From Cokeromyces recurvatus (lineage: Eukaryota > Mucoromycota > Mucoromycetes > Mucorales > Mucoraceae), in contig NW_026251390.1 in the NCBI RefSeq assembly GCF_025118155.1, positions 434,001-498,000 on the forward strand: DNA of 64,000 bases. The letters run 5' to 3'. Shown here piece by piece: positions 12,783-24,761 of the stretch. The translations under genes and the position numbers were made by a program. Each line of letters begins with the position of its first letter. Position 1 is the stretch's first letter. Below the pieces are notes generated by a model. It worked only from the letters and a program-made list of their open reading frames with translations. It was not told where the DNA came from and searched no databases.

Positions 12783-13872
12783 ATGGAAACGTCAGCTAAT
12801 TCACAAATACCACAATATGCTCCTCACTATTTAACCAAAACACAAGGTAAGCTTATTAAGAATGTTTACTTTCTGATTCTTTTTTTTTATTTAAATCTAA
12901 ATAAACTTTTAGGCATTAATCTTGATGAAGTATTTAAAAAAAAAAAAAAATGAATTAGTTTCAAGAAGAATATGATTATTAAATTCTCAAACTATAGGAG
13001 GTCAAATTATTTACAAACAATAAAGAAAGAGACAAATATGATAATATGGCCGATTTATATTCACTTATTGTTTTAATGGAGCACTTGGAAAAGGCATTTA
13101 TTCGGGATTCTATTACAGCAAACGAGTACTGTTCATTATGCATCTATATATATTCAAATTATACTAAAATTCCTCTACATATAGGTATACACCACAATGT
13201 GTGAATTTAATAGCAAAATATAAAACCACAATGAACTTCCTATCTGATTCCGTTGATAATCTCGAAACATTTATGAATGAATACAAGGTATGTATATTAC
13301 ATGTATATGTGTTCTATATTTATTCTTATATGTATATGTATATATATGTATGTATGTATATGTGTATGTATGTATATGTATATATGTATACACTTATCAA
13401 TAGCTATCATGCCCCGCAGCATTAAATCGATTTAAAATAGGTGAGCCTGCAACTTATGAGCACCCTATAGGTGATAATAAAAATGATGTTGGTAAATCTG
13501 CAAAATATATTGCAGAAACAGTTTTGGTAAGTTCATTCATTCAATTGTCTTTATTTGAATATGCTATTTATATGTCTATGTTTATAGCATTTTATTACCT
13601 TGATGGACACACTTCGATTAAATCGTTATGCAGTGGATGAACTTCATCCTATTTTAGCAGATTTAATTCAGTCACTGAATAAAGTTCCTGGTTTACCAGC
13701 AGACTTTGAAGGAAAACAAAAAGTGCGACAGTGGTTGATTACTCTAAATTCAATGAAAGCTAGTGATGAAATTACGGAAGAACAAGCTAGGCAAATGCTC
13801 TTTGAGATGGATCAATCTCATTCTGAATTTCATAGATTACTTAGTGGTGATCACAAGGATACCTCAACATAA
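12783..13872 (+). CDS. VPS28: ESCRT-I subunit VPS28
   Basis: Component of ESCRT-I, which sorts ubiquitinated cargo into multivesicular endosomes and links to ESCRT-II. Six exons: 12783-12846, 12913-12929 (17 nt), 12998-13125, 13185-13287, 13404-13526, 13588-13872, giving about 239 aa, the usual size. The N-terminal core is seen as EVKLFTNNKERDKYDNMADLY, LEKAFIRDSITANEYTPQC (across intron 3) and LSCPAALNRFKIGEPATYEH. The C-terminal four-helix domain is HFITLMDTLRLNRYAVDELHP through DEITEEQARQMLFEMDQSHSEFHRLL. Each intron closes in frame, and the 17-nt exon 2 encodes GINLDE just before the conserved EVKL motif. Expressed in the cytosol and on endosomes. Confidence 0.93.
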
Positions 13873-14527
13873 AAGAAATCATATAAATAAAAAGGTAGTT
13901 TACACTTTTAAAGAAATAATTCATAGAATTAGATCATTTGAGTCAAGTGGATGAGATGCTTAAAAATGGGTACACATGTCTGCTTCATCTTTTATTCTCA
14001 TACATCTATGTTTATGTTGAAATAGATAAAGAAAAGGCTTGATTATGAGATTAACTACACACTACTAATAAAAAAGTGTGAGGATTATGTAAGACTGAAA
14101 GGAAGAGAAAATTTTACACTTCAAATATTACATTCTATAGTAAATTTATTACTTCCTTGAAAGCTTAACTATTCAAAAATAAGTAAGCATAATTTGTTTA
14201 ATTGTTTATTATTTGTACTTTACTACATAAAAAAAAGGCTATTTAACTCATAGTGAGATCCTTCTTCCATCTGTCAGCCTGGTCGTTAAATATTCGGTGA
14301 TTTACTTCAATAAACTTTATTCACTACTCTTACTCATCTATTTTTGTATTTTATCTGTCTCTAGTTCTTATACATTTATCTTCTATCCCTAAGGAACTTT
14401 AAGTTTCTTTTTTTTTTCTATCTTTTTATATATTTAAACGGTCATTTAAAATGTTTAGAATAAAAATTTACTGTTTAATAGTAGTTGTTTGTGGGGGGGG
14501 AATATTATTTGTTTTGTTTTTTTTCTT
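13873..14527. other. Spacer with presumed dynamin promoter
   Basis: AT-rich, no gene seen. The 13-mer CGGTCATTTAAAA lies at 14439-14451, about 77 bp before the next start codon. The same 13-mer occurs twice upstream of the transporter gene at 34380. Confidence 0.4.
14439..14451 (+). promoter_or_regulatory. CGGTCATTTAAAA motif upstream of the dynamin gene
   Basis: Exact 13-mer found three times in the window, always upstream of a start codon (here, 34184-34196 and 34244-34256). Function unknown; a shared promoter element is only an inference. Confidence 0.25.
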
Positions 14528-17238
14528 ATGAGTGACGTTAATGTTATAAAGTTAATCAATAAAATACGAGATGCATGCGCTTCCATTGGATGCAGTAAAA
14601 ATTTAGATTTACCACAGATCGTTGTCATGGGTGAACAAAGCTCTGGGAAATCTTCAGTATTAGAACGTATTGTTCAACGTGATTTTTTACCTCGAGGAAG
14701 TGGTATCATTACTCGCTGTCCTCTGATTTTAGAGCTTATTACACTTGACTCAGAAAAGGATAATTGTTATGTGGAATTTTTACACCTACCTCATCAACGA
14801 TTTTATGACTTTAACCAAGTTAAAAAGGAAATCATAAGCGAAACTAATCGTATAGCTGGCACTAACAAAGGAATCTCAAAAAATCCTATTCATCTCAAAA
14901 TTTACTCAGTTAATGTGCTTAATCTAACGTTGATCGACTTGCCTGGATTAACAAAAGTAAGTCTTTTTATTATTATCGTTATTATTATTGTTATAATTAA
15001 ATATATCTCTGTATAAAAGTTTCCTTTAGGTAATAACTTTTTAAAGAAAAATAAAATAAAGCAAGTCCATATTAATATAAATATCAGGTGACCAACCTCA
15101 AGATATTAGTACACAAATTAACAATTTAGTTTTTGATTATATCGCCAAACCAAGCAGGTACATACCAAAATATCCTTTTTTTTTTTTTTTTTTGTTAATG
15201 ATACTACCGTTTTGCATAATATTTAGCATTATTTTAGCAGTGACCCCTGCAAACGTTGATCTGGCCAACTCCGATAGTTTGAAGCTGGCGAGACAAGTAG
15301 ATCCTACAGGACAAAGGACGATTGCAGTGTTAACAAAACTAGATTTAATGGATGCTGGGACAAATGCGTTAAATATTTTGACTGAAAAATCATTTCGAAG
15401 TTTATTTAAATTAGGTGTTATTGGAGTTGTTAATCGTAGTCAACAAGATATTCTTGTAGATAAGCCTATGGATGTTGCTATTAAATCAGAGCAATTATTT
15501 TTTGAGAATCATCCCTCTTATCGAGCTATAGCTGAAAAGTGTGGGTCTACTTACTTGATAAAACATTTGAATCATGTAAGTTAAAAGATGTATCAAGAAA
15601 ATCCATAAAGTTCATACATAATTTTTTCTTTTTTTTTAAAAAAAAAAAAAGATTCTTATTGATCATATTAAAGAAAAACTGCCTGATCTTCGTTCTAAAC
15701 TAAGCACACTTATTGGACAAACTCAACATGAATTAACACAGTATGGTGATCCTGCTTTTGTTGGTATAATGCACCAAGTAAAAAAGAAGTATAATTTTTT
15801 TAAAAAAAAAGAATGATAATTATAATAATAATGATAGAACAAAGAATGTCAAACTCTTATATTATTACATGAATAATGCCTTTATAGGGTTCGCTTATAC
15901 TAAAACTGTTGACCATGTTTTCTAATGAATTTGTATCCTCAATTGACGGTACATCATCTGAAATGTCAACAAAAGAATTAGCTGGAGGTGCTCGAATTTA
16001 TTTTATTTTTAATTCGATATTTGGAAATGCAATTGATGATATTCAACCTTGTGCAAATTTATCAGATGCTGATATACGTACCGCAATACGAAATTCTTTG
16101 GGATCTCGTTGCTCTCTGTTTATACCTGAAATAGCATTTGATTTACTTGTTCGACCTCAGATTAAATTACTAGAAACTCCTTGTTTAAGATGTGTTGATT
16201 TGGTTTATGAAGAATTATTAAAAATTTGTCTTAATACCTGTAGTAATAACAATAAAGAAATGGCTCGGTTTCCAAAACTACATACAAAAATGATAGAGGT
16301 TGTATCGGACTTACTTCATGAACAATTACTACCTACAACTCAATATATCGAAAGCTTGATTTCAACAGAGTGTGCTTATATTAATACAAATCATCCTGAT
16401 TTCCCGAACATTTCAGATGTCTTACTTGATATTCAAAAGAAATATAATTGCAAAGAACGAGAACGAGATCGAGAAAAAAAGAGGATAAAAAATACGAGTA
16501 ATAACAGGAGAATGATACGTCAACGAGACTTAGTTATTAACAGTCAGTCAATAGCACAACAAAATGATCCAGTTTCGCCTCTGTCACCGTCACAACCCTA
16601 TCGCAATCCAAGTCGTTCTATGTCTATCTCTTCTATTAATTCTTTTGATACTACATCTTCTTTACCCTTAAGGGAGCCCTTCTCAAACTTATTATTTGGT
16701 GGTGGTAGTAGTAGTAATAATAAAAGCTTTTTGTCAAAAACGGAACATACTGCTATAAAGCCAACAGGACTGTCACAATTGTTAATTACTGGAAATGGAG
16801 GATTAATGACTGAGCAACAATACCACGTATCCAAGACAACTTCAATATCTGTAACAAGCCTACCAAATAAAGAAATTAATATTCATGACGATGAAAGAGA
16901 TGAAAAGATAATTGAATTAATACGTAAAACTATAATATATATTCATATTCATATATATCGTATTTATATTTGATTTATGCGTAGGCTATTTGATTATTGC
17001 TTATTTTAACATTGTTCAAAAAACAATCAAAGATATAGTTCCAAAGGCCATAATGCATTTAATGGTTAATTTTACAAAAGAAACTGTACATAATCGACTT
17101 GTATCATGTTTATACCGTGAAGATTTGTTTAAAGATCTCTTAAAAGAAGATACAGTAATTGCTTCTGAGAGAGAACGATGCAAAAGAGTATTAGATATAT
17201 ATAAATATGCATTTAGTTTGATTAATGAAAATATATAG
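14528..17238 (+). CDS. Dynamin-related large GTPase (Dnm1/Drp1-Vps1 group)
   Basis: Membrane-remodelling GTPase. Exons 14528-14956, 15020-15029 (10 nt), 15088-15157, 15227-15575, 15652-15777, 15888-16923 and 16985-17238 give about 757 aa. G1 is GEQSSGKSS (residues 35-43), followed by [12 protein letters not shown] (G2). G3 DLPG is at about 137, and G4 TKLD at about 206. The middle/stalk region contains [19 protein letters not shown] and [16 protein letters not shown], which favour the Dnm1/Drp1 group. A Ser/Asn-rich variable insert separates the stalk from a C-terminal GED ([18 protein letters not shown] to the end). No PH domain is present, as expected for fission dynamins. The 10-nt exon is needed to build KFPLGDQP, the counterpart of the invariant KVPVGDQP. 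Likely role: mitochondrial or peroxisomal fission, or vacuolar trafficking. The assignment between these is not settled. The ATG at 14528 is the first in frame. Confidence 0.9.
15020..15029 (+). other. 10-nt micro-exon of the dynamin gene
   Basis: The exon TTTCCTTTAG is flanked by AG and GTAATA. It supplies F-P-L and the first base of Gly, so that exon 1 (…LPGLTK) joins GDQPQDIS. Without it the next exon is out of frame and the conserved VPVGDQP segment is lost. Confidence 0.75.
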
Positions 17239-17984
17239 TTTGTGAATATATAGAATACAAAATTATTATATAAATACATACGTTTAAATATAACTTTTTT
17301 AGTTTATTTATTTTTTTTTGTGTATTGATAAATCTAATCATATTATAAATAAGGAGTGATTATACTGATCATAGTCCTGTTGTAGTAGATTATTTGTTCA
17401 TCCTTTCATTATTTTTACTGATCTGAATATTCAAATCACCTTTCTCTTTCTCTCTCCCTTTTCTTTGTATATAGTAGACACAGTTGAATCAAGTAGTATA
17501 TATTTATATAAAAAGAAAAAAAATGATATAAAGAAGTATAATTATTTGTCTTATTACATTTCAAGCAATTATAATATTTTTCTACTCTTTATTTTATTTA
17601 TAATATTTTTGTGTGAATTAGAGAATTATATTCTACAGCTAGACTTATAAGCTAAATATAAAAAATTGGTTTTAATCTGTTTCTAAGAAAATTTTTATTT
17701 TAATGATAATAATAACTATTAAAGAATCTGTAAAGCATTTAAAACTTATTATGTTATAAACTATGTAAAATACTTTTAACATTTATAAAACAATAATAAT
17801 AATAATGAAGACACACGCACACACACACATATATATGTCTATCTATATATATATATTTATATATATATATATATCGCATATGATTTATTACTGAATTAGT
17901 TATAACTATAGTTATAGAAAAAAAAAGATTAAAATATATCCTTTATAACCATAAAAATTAGTAATATGTCTATAAATTTTTTTT
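17239..17984. other. Convergent AT-rich spacer with CA/TA microsatellite
   Basis: 3' flanks of two convergent genes. A compound (CA)n/(TA)n repeat runs from about 17813 to 17875. The short ORF at 17465-17650 looks like random open frame. Confidence 0.45.
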
Positions 17985-18819
17985 TTAACATTTCAGAGAT
18001 TTGAGGTATTTTTCACGTTCCTTTTGTGCTGGTGTCTTGGTATTATAGTGTTGAGATGAATTGTAATTCATATCGCATTCAATCTTTAAAGATGATTGTT
18101 GCTTCTTTTTCATCCAACTGAATGACTGACTGTCCTTTTTAGCTTTCCGCTTCTCTTCAGCTTCATCTGCAGGTATCATAGTACGTGCTGTTGTGGATGA
18201 AAAGGATCCTTTAGGTTTCGGCTCATCTTCTACCAATGCGATATCATCATTGGATGGTTTTACAAAAAAGATTCCAGGTGACATAATAGAGGGACGTATA
18301 TGACCTGGATTTGTGACTGAACGAGGAAGACTATTGATAGTATTATTACCAGCTTCCTTCAAGGATAAGGATGTCAAATATTGGTTTTGTAAACGAGGGT
18401 TAATACTTCCTAAAGGCGAGTTCATCATCGTATTGGATCGATAATAATAATTATTACCACTGCTCGTAGTTGATCTTACACTACCCATATAACTACGATT
18501 GCCCTTGGCTACTGAAACGGTATCATCTAGAAAGGAAGGAGACGTCAATAGGCTACTACCCTGGAGGGATCCATCTTCAGAGGTTTCCAAATTACTACCG
18601 CTCCAAGAGGACTGCAAGATACGACGAATGGTCTCAATATTATTTCCTGATTTGCAAAGTGTGTTATTATTAGATCTTTCACCCGCTAAATTATCACATG
18701 ATAATACATCCTCTAGCTTACTATTATGATCTTGCTGGTCATAATCAGTATGGCTAAAAGATGAACGACACGATAGAGTGACTTTGTCATGATGATCATT
18801 ATCATCATTGTCGTCGTTG

Positions 18820-18860
<41 letters not shown>

Positions 18861-20918
18861 GTAATGAATTAATGTTCCAGCTTGATAATATCGATTCTCT
18901 CTTCTAGATAGTAACAGTATCTTTTCACTAGTTGCAGAAGTCTCTGATATTTGGTTTTGGTGGTTATAATCAAGCTGGGGTAAAGGTTTTTCTCTTTGCA
19001 ATGGTCTTATTTCATCCGTGTATCTTTGTTTCTTTATAGTAGGGAACATTCTCTGTCTATCTACGGTAATAACTGAACTACTTCTGCTATTACTACTACT
19101 ACTATTATTATTATTGTTGTCCTTTTTATTTTTTTGTGAGGCAGTACGAAAGACTCGATATGAAGCAGCTGTAGATAATGAACCTGATGTCATCATTTTG
19201 CCTTCTTCTTTTTCTTCTTGCTGTTGTTGTTGTTGTTGTTGTTGTTCTAATGATAAGGCTTGATCATTATTATTTAAACTATGGGTTTCAATTAAATGCG
19301 TAGTAGCAGTATTATATAAACTAGTTTTATCTGGTGAAATTGAAGGTAAATAAGCAGCATGATGTACTATCCTTTGATGATTTATTTCTGAACTAGTCTT
19401 CGGTAAATAACTGGTTATTCTGGGTGAAATAGCCGAGGATAAAGATTCAGAAAGAGACGGTACAACAGATGAATTTAAATCATTATTGTCATTCAGGGGC
19501 ATAGTATCAATCATAATTTTATTACTGTTGGGTTCTTCTTCCTCCTCCTCCTCCTTCTCCTTTTGTTGTTGTTGAAAGGACTTTTTACGAGTATAATTAC
19601 CCTTAAAGAAATCAGATATAGTAATAATGGCTTGTGAAGAAGAAGAAGGTCGATAATCAGATAGCTTTTGTTCATGTAAAGAAGAAGGATGTTGTAGGAA
19701 TTGTGATGCTGTAGATGAAATAGAAGGTCGTTCTGAGCTCCCTTCTTCTACTGAATTCTTATTCTTTACAGCAGCAGCCAAGAATGGTATATCGTAGTTA
19801 AAAACCTGGCCAACAGAAGGAATGCTACTCGTTTTATTATTATTCTGTGACAAAACGGATGCATTCGTAAACGATTTTCTTCGTAGAGATTGATATAAAC
19901 TACTACGTATATTAGCTGTCTTTTGTTGAATATGAACTACACCACCAATCATAGACAATAGAGAAGATTGGTGTTTTGTTGAATCAATGGTTGTTGACAT
20001 CAAACTTTCATCCGTATCTAAAGATGATGATAATGATGATGATGTTGATGATGGTGACGGCGATGGCGATGGCGATGGCGATGATAGAACTACTTTTTGT
20101 AGTTCATTTTCCTCTTTATGATAAATATCATCCTTGTTTTGATTGGAGAGCAAGTGAGTAGGATTGACAGTAGTTTCGCTAGCCAGGGTATCTAATTCCA
20201 TTTTATCTTCAAAAAAGGAGATATTAGATGGAGGTAAAGGGAGATTCAATTTAAGCATCTCAGTTGTGGGTGGCAAGAGATAAAGTGCAGCATCATCCGT
20301 CCAAATAGAAGACACATCATTATCTTCATCTTTTGTGATCAATGTTTTGTTGATAAATGAATGGCTATCCATTATATTTGACGAGTATAGTATTCTAATA
20401 TCATGAGCTTCATCCTTTTCTGGTGCATTATTTATTAAAACCTTTTTCTCTTGTGCTGAGAAGCGAAAACTATAGGTATAAGGAGATGTAGAAGCAGTAG
20501 TAGGTACTGTAGAAGAAGCCGAAGAAGAATGAAAATCATAAATCATATTATGATCTTTATCATGTGTTGTTGTAAAAGAAGTAGACAATTGACTACTATC
20601 GCCTTCCTTTAAAGTACTAGAGTTATCATTATGTTGCCTTTGCTGTTGAATAACAATAGTGTCAGGAAAATTACTATTAGACAGAGAGGGATATAAAGAT
20701 GGCATGCCATTTTCCAACATCGATCGTCGTTCTCTTCCTATTACTGTCATTTTCTCTTTTTCTGCCAGTAGTCCTTTTCTTCTTTTATGAAAAATGAGAT
20801 AAATAATGGTAGATATGATCATTCCAACAAGCGCAAAAATGATGGCAATAGCCCAAGACGGTAATAGCATATCCTTCATAAGCAAATAACTATTATCCTT
20901 ATTATATAATATAAACAT
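17985..20918 (-). CDS. Single-pass membrane protein with very long low-complexity cytoplasmic tail; 5' end uncertain
   Basis: About 977 aa from the first in-frame ATG at 20918. The frame stays open upstream to about 21120 but without another ATG, and an acceptor-like TAG near 20996 leaves room for an upstream exon encoding an ectodomain or signal peptide. One clear TM segment follows the start (LPSWAIAIIFALVGMIISTIIYLIF), then a basic stop-transfer (HKRRKG). This is the layout of fungal single-TM cell-surface proteins (Skg6/Axl2/Mid2-like), although no homology is claimed. The rest is Ser/Thr/Asn-rich with poly-Gln, poly-Glu, poly-Asn and Asp-rich tracts; the longest Asp run is encoded by a CAT-type repeat at about 18820-18860. 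A C-terminal basic block, QKEREKYLKSLKC, ends the protein. The tail is long, disordered and rich in potential phosphosites. Not recognised as a named family. Confidence 0.7.
18819..18860. repeat. Coding CAT/ATC trinucleotide repeat (poly-Asp)
   Basis: An in-frame trinucleotide tract encodes an Asp-rich stretch with interspersed Asn in the large membrane protein. It is likely length-polymorphic. Confidence 0.8.
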
Positions 20919-21153
20919 TAATTTTTCATTGGGTTGCCTATTTTCTTTAATAATAATAAAGGCTTGAAAGCTTTTGGATTCATATTTACCTATAACAAAG
21001 TTAAAATTGTACAAAGAAACTATTTGTCTTTGAATGTAAAAGAAGAAATGAAAAAAAAAAGATAAGAAATATATGATGTATAGCTTATTATTATTTGAAA
21101 TAGACAGAGTGTAATATAATTTCTATTAATTTCCTAACATAGGAGATTCATTT

Positions 21154-21194
<41 letters not shown>

Positions 21195-21989
21195 TGTAGA
21201 AGGTAGTTTTAAAGGAGCTATAAAGTACACATACAACATCTGTAGCATGAAACAGGAGAAATATTTGCAAAGATCAAGAACTATTTTTGTTCTCCCCTCC
21301 TCCCTTTCCAAGTCCGGTAAAAGATTTTTTTTTTTCTAAAATAAGAAAAAAATAAAACTTTTTTATTTTTGCCTGCTTTTGCTGCAGGGAAACAAAGAAA
21401 AAAAAATTTTTTTTTATTTTATTTCTTTTTTTTTTTGCATTTCTTGGTTAGAAGAAGAAGAGTAAATGAATTATTATATTACATATCTATGATGATGTGA
21501 TGATAAAATTAATAGTTTCATTTACCACAATTCGGTCCTATAATATATCAATTTCATTTTACTCGGAGTCCTTGGACACTTTAGATGACTCAGATTGTGA
21601 ACAAACAATGGAAATTGTTTAAGCGGACATTAAGTTCGTAAGTTATCGTAAAAAATGTCGTTTCTTACGCGTTCCCGTCCTCAAGATCCCACTTCAAAAA
21701 CGTCTATTTTAAAAAGAATAAATGAAAAAGAAAAAAAAAAAAAAAAAAAAAGATAAAATAATCTACATAGTACTTTTTGTAAAACATCTTTTTTTTTATT
21801 GTTTATGTTATAAATAAAAAGCTTATTAGGGATATAAAAGCAAATATACAGTATAAAGAGTTAGTTGAAATTTGAATTGAAGGGGGAAACAGAAGAGGAA
21901 GAGGGGCAATACTTCTTTTTTAGATGATAAAGTTTAGAGATATTATTTGTTCTCCTCATCCCTCCCTTCCTCCCCCCCTTTTTTTTTAA
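20919..21989. other. Spacer with long homopolymers
   Basis: It contains a T-run of about 35 nt (21157-21191), further A/T runs and CT/GA-rich patches. It could hold an upstream exon of the minus-strand membrane protein (see 17985-20918), but none could be assigned. Confidence 0.4.
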
Positions 21990-22586
21990 TTATTGTTGAG
22001 GATCTATACGAGATTTATTCTTTCTACCAAGAAGCCGCCAACGTTTGTTATTAGTTGAAGATGTCCTTTTATTGTAGATTTTTTGTCGAGTGGACGAGGA
22101 TATATTCATAGAATCAAATAATTGTTTAAATTTATTATCAGTATGAACTTTATTTGAAGAAGAAGATGAATTGACCATCATGTATTTAATCTTGGGCCAA
22201 AGCCTTGTCATTTTAGACATTTTTGGTTTCTTTACTTTAGTGTCATCAATAGGTATAGAAATGGATGAGGATGGTTGAAGCAGCGTTTGTTGTTGAATAG
22301 GTTCTGTTGGAAGAGGAGAAGAGGTCTGTGCACGATGTCTATTATAATATGCAGAAGCAATAGCTGGATAATTAGTTGAGTTGGGAAAGGGATCATCGTT
22401 TACAATATTGATAATAGGAACTGCATTAAAAGGTGGTGGTAAAGGTGATGCGTCTAATGGTGTCATTAAAGTAACAGAGTCAATGCTTTCCTCAGTTACA
22501 CAAGAATTAGATGAGAACCTATTATTTTTACTACAGACAAGATCAGGAACAGTCATCATAATTGTGTTTGAATTATCGTAAGGCAT
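21990..22586 (-). CDS. Hypothetical Ser/Asn-rich protein with basic C-terminus
   Basis: Single-exon ORF of about 198 aa from ATG 22586. An upstream in-frame start only adds a Phe-rich stretch from an AT-rich leader. The N-terminal half is Ser/Pro-rich (TPLDASPLPPPFNAVP); the C-terminal half is strongly basic (KKPKMSKMTRLWPKIKYMM, KRWRLLGRKNKSR), compatible with nucleic-acid or membrane binding or nuclear localisation. No recognisable domain and no TM segment within this start. Codon composition resembles neighbouring genes, which supports a real gene. Same strand as the membrane protein at 17985-20918. Function unknown. Confidence 0.55.
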   Translation of the reverse strand: MPYDNSNTIMMTVPDLVCSKNNRFSSNSCVTEESIDSVTLMTPLDASPLPPPFNAVPIINIVNDDPFPNSTNYPAIASAYYNRHRAQTSSPLPTEPIQQQTLLQPSSSISIPIDDTKVKKPKMSKMTRLWPKIKYMMVNSSSSSNKVHTDNKFKQLFDSMNISSSTRQKIYNKRTSSTNNKRWRLLGRKNKSRIDPQQ

Positions 22587-23680
22587 TACTTGTTTTATTT
22601 TATTTTTTAGTTGAAAAAAGAAAAATAAAATAAAATAAAACAAGTATCAAACTTCTTTTTATATATAAACATAGATATTTGTAAGAATGTATATGCAATT
22701 CTGTTTCCTTCTTATATTCTATATATAAATGATTATATGCATATTTACATGTACTAGATTTTTGGGCACTAGGAAAGAAAAAAAAAATTGCAGCAGAATG
22801 TATATTGCAATTTTATATTATATAGAATGTTCGGTTTTAGTCATTGTCTACTACGAATATTTATATAAAGCATGCATTATAATTTGGTAACTAAATTTAG
22901 AAAAAAAAAATAATGTGTATTTTTTGTATGAATATTAGTCTTATTCATTGATCTGTGATATAGTGTACACATAATCTTTATTAAAACACATTCTTCTTTT
23001 TGCTTTATAATGCAAAATTATATTTAAATAAGATCATTTACAGTTTCCTGATACCAACCAATTGAATATTCATATAAGAAGCTTGAATATGGATTGAATA
23101 GATTAAGCTTGCACTTTATTTTTATTTTATCTTTTTCAACAGAGTTTATTGTAATTGTAGTAAAAGTTGAAAGATTAACTATAAAGTTAAAAGAAATCTA
23201 TCTCTTTAACAATCCTTTGCTTGCTTTCTAAGGGATATAGCAGGGAATGAATTATATATGAGTATTCAAAAATTAAGCTTTTGAATTCCAATACTTATGT
23301 ATTCGATCTACTTTTATTCTTTCTAGTTATGATAAAGATACTTTATGTCTCTTGCATTCATAAGACAAACTTTACATTATAGGATTATTTTTTTTCTTTT
23401 AATTTGTTATCTATAGCGTTAAAATCAATATTCATCCTTTTTCTTCCTATTTTACTATTAAAAAAAAAATCTTTTTCCTATTTTATGAGGTTATTCTTGT
23501 TAATTGCTTATGTAATATCTAAAAATTATACTAGATTATCAGAACTTGGAAGTATGCATTCTCCATTTTTCATGGATGCTTTGTAGAATGAGCAACTATA
23601 ATGTTTGATTTTACTTATTTACATACTAGGCATAGTGAATAGATTTGTATTGAAAAAAAAATCTATCGCGTGCCTGCTAT

Positions 23681-23733
23681 TCTGTTCTATTCTGTTCTAT
23701 TCTATTCTATTCTATTCCATTCTATTCTATTCT
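23681..23733. repeat. (TTCTA/TTCTG)n pentanucleotide microsatellite
   Basis: About ten tandem copies of a TTCTA-like unit with a few substitutions (TTCTG early, TTCCA once). Confidence 0.85.
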
Positions 23734-24249
23734 TATACTTTCGGCTTCTGTAATCAAGATCAACTATTATCACACTTCTCTCTTTTCTAATCCTGAGATC
23801 TTGTTTTAATAATGGCAAGAATCCTATCAGACAAATAGCATATCTATAGTATATTCTGACACGTTTAATTTAAAATAATGTGCGCTTTTTTATAATTCTA
23901 AATTTTTGTTAGCTATATTCGTTTATGTTTAAATACATGTAAATATACTGTTATATCATGTTAATAAAGTTTAAAGAACTTCAAAAAAAGGGGTCAAGTT
24001 TGTAAAAACTTGATTTTTTTTTTTGGAATATTCTTATCATATTCTTTTTTTAACAATCTCGTAGCATGAATAAAAGCGTTTATGAATATATAAAATAAAT
24101 GAAATAATAAAGACAGCCCTTTATAATAGGAATTATGGTCATTTTTAGGACTTTCTTCGGTAGGAAAAAATAAATAAATATATGAAATAAGATAATTAAA
24201 GGGTAGCCCAGATGACATTTTCTAATAACAAGACTATCCTTAACAGCTA

Positions 24250-24272
24250 CCTCTCTCTCTCTCTCTCTCTCT
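24250..24272. repeat. (CT)n microsatellite
   Basis: About eleven CT dinucleotides in a row in the spacer upstream of the mL40 gene. Confidence 0.85.
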
Positions 24273-24761
24273 TTTTATATTCATGTAAAAGATAAATTCA
24301 GCTAAAAGTTGTAATGATAAGCCAATACTGAACAAGAAATTTTGTCAATATCAACTATTTGACATTTCAATATTTAGTCTAGTTATTTCTTTGAAGAACC
24401 AACATTCTTTTATTATTATCATATCTCGTCTTTTCTTTTTCTTTTTTTCCTTGGTGATTTGTTGAAAATTGTAGGAAAGTTATATGTTATTTTTTTAAAA
24501 GTACTATATATATATAAAAAAAAAAGAAAGAGAGAGTTATTATTATTTTGAGTTAAACATGACATAAAGTCTCTTCTTGTAACGTATATTTTCTACACAA
24601 CTCAGTTAGTGGCTTATTGAATCTCCAGAGCCAGGGTGGTGGTAGCGGTGGTTGAGGGGGGGGGAGGAGGAAGGAAAATTGAAGTCCCCCTTTTTTTTTT
24701 TTTTTTTTTAGTCCAAGAAACTAACTTATTCTCCACAATTCCTTTCTTGCTATACTCGAAC

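Larger units (their letters stand above)
22587..24761. other. Long AT-rich spacer, no gene seen
   Basis: It has a pentanucleotide microsatellite (23681-23733), a CT run (24250-24272) and, just before the mL40 gene, a G-rich then T-rich stretch. Short ORFs here lack any domain and are AT-biased. Confidence 0.45.

Noticed and set aside
14489..14527. N-terminal extension of the dynamin ORF
   Set aside because: Begins at a TTG in a G-run and adds a non-conserved hydrophobic stretch; the ATG at 14528 fits the family.
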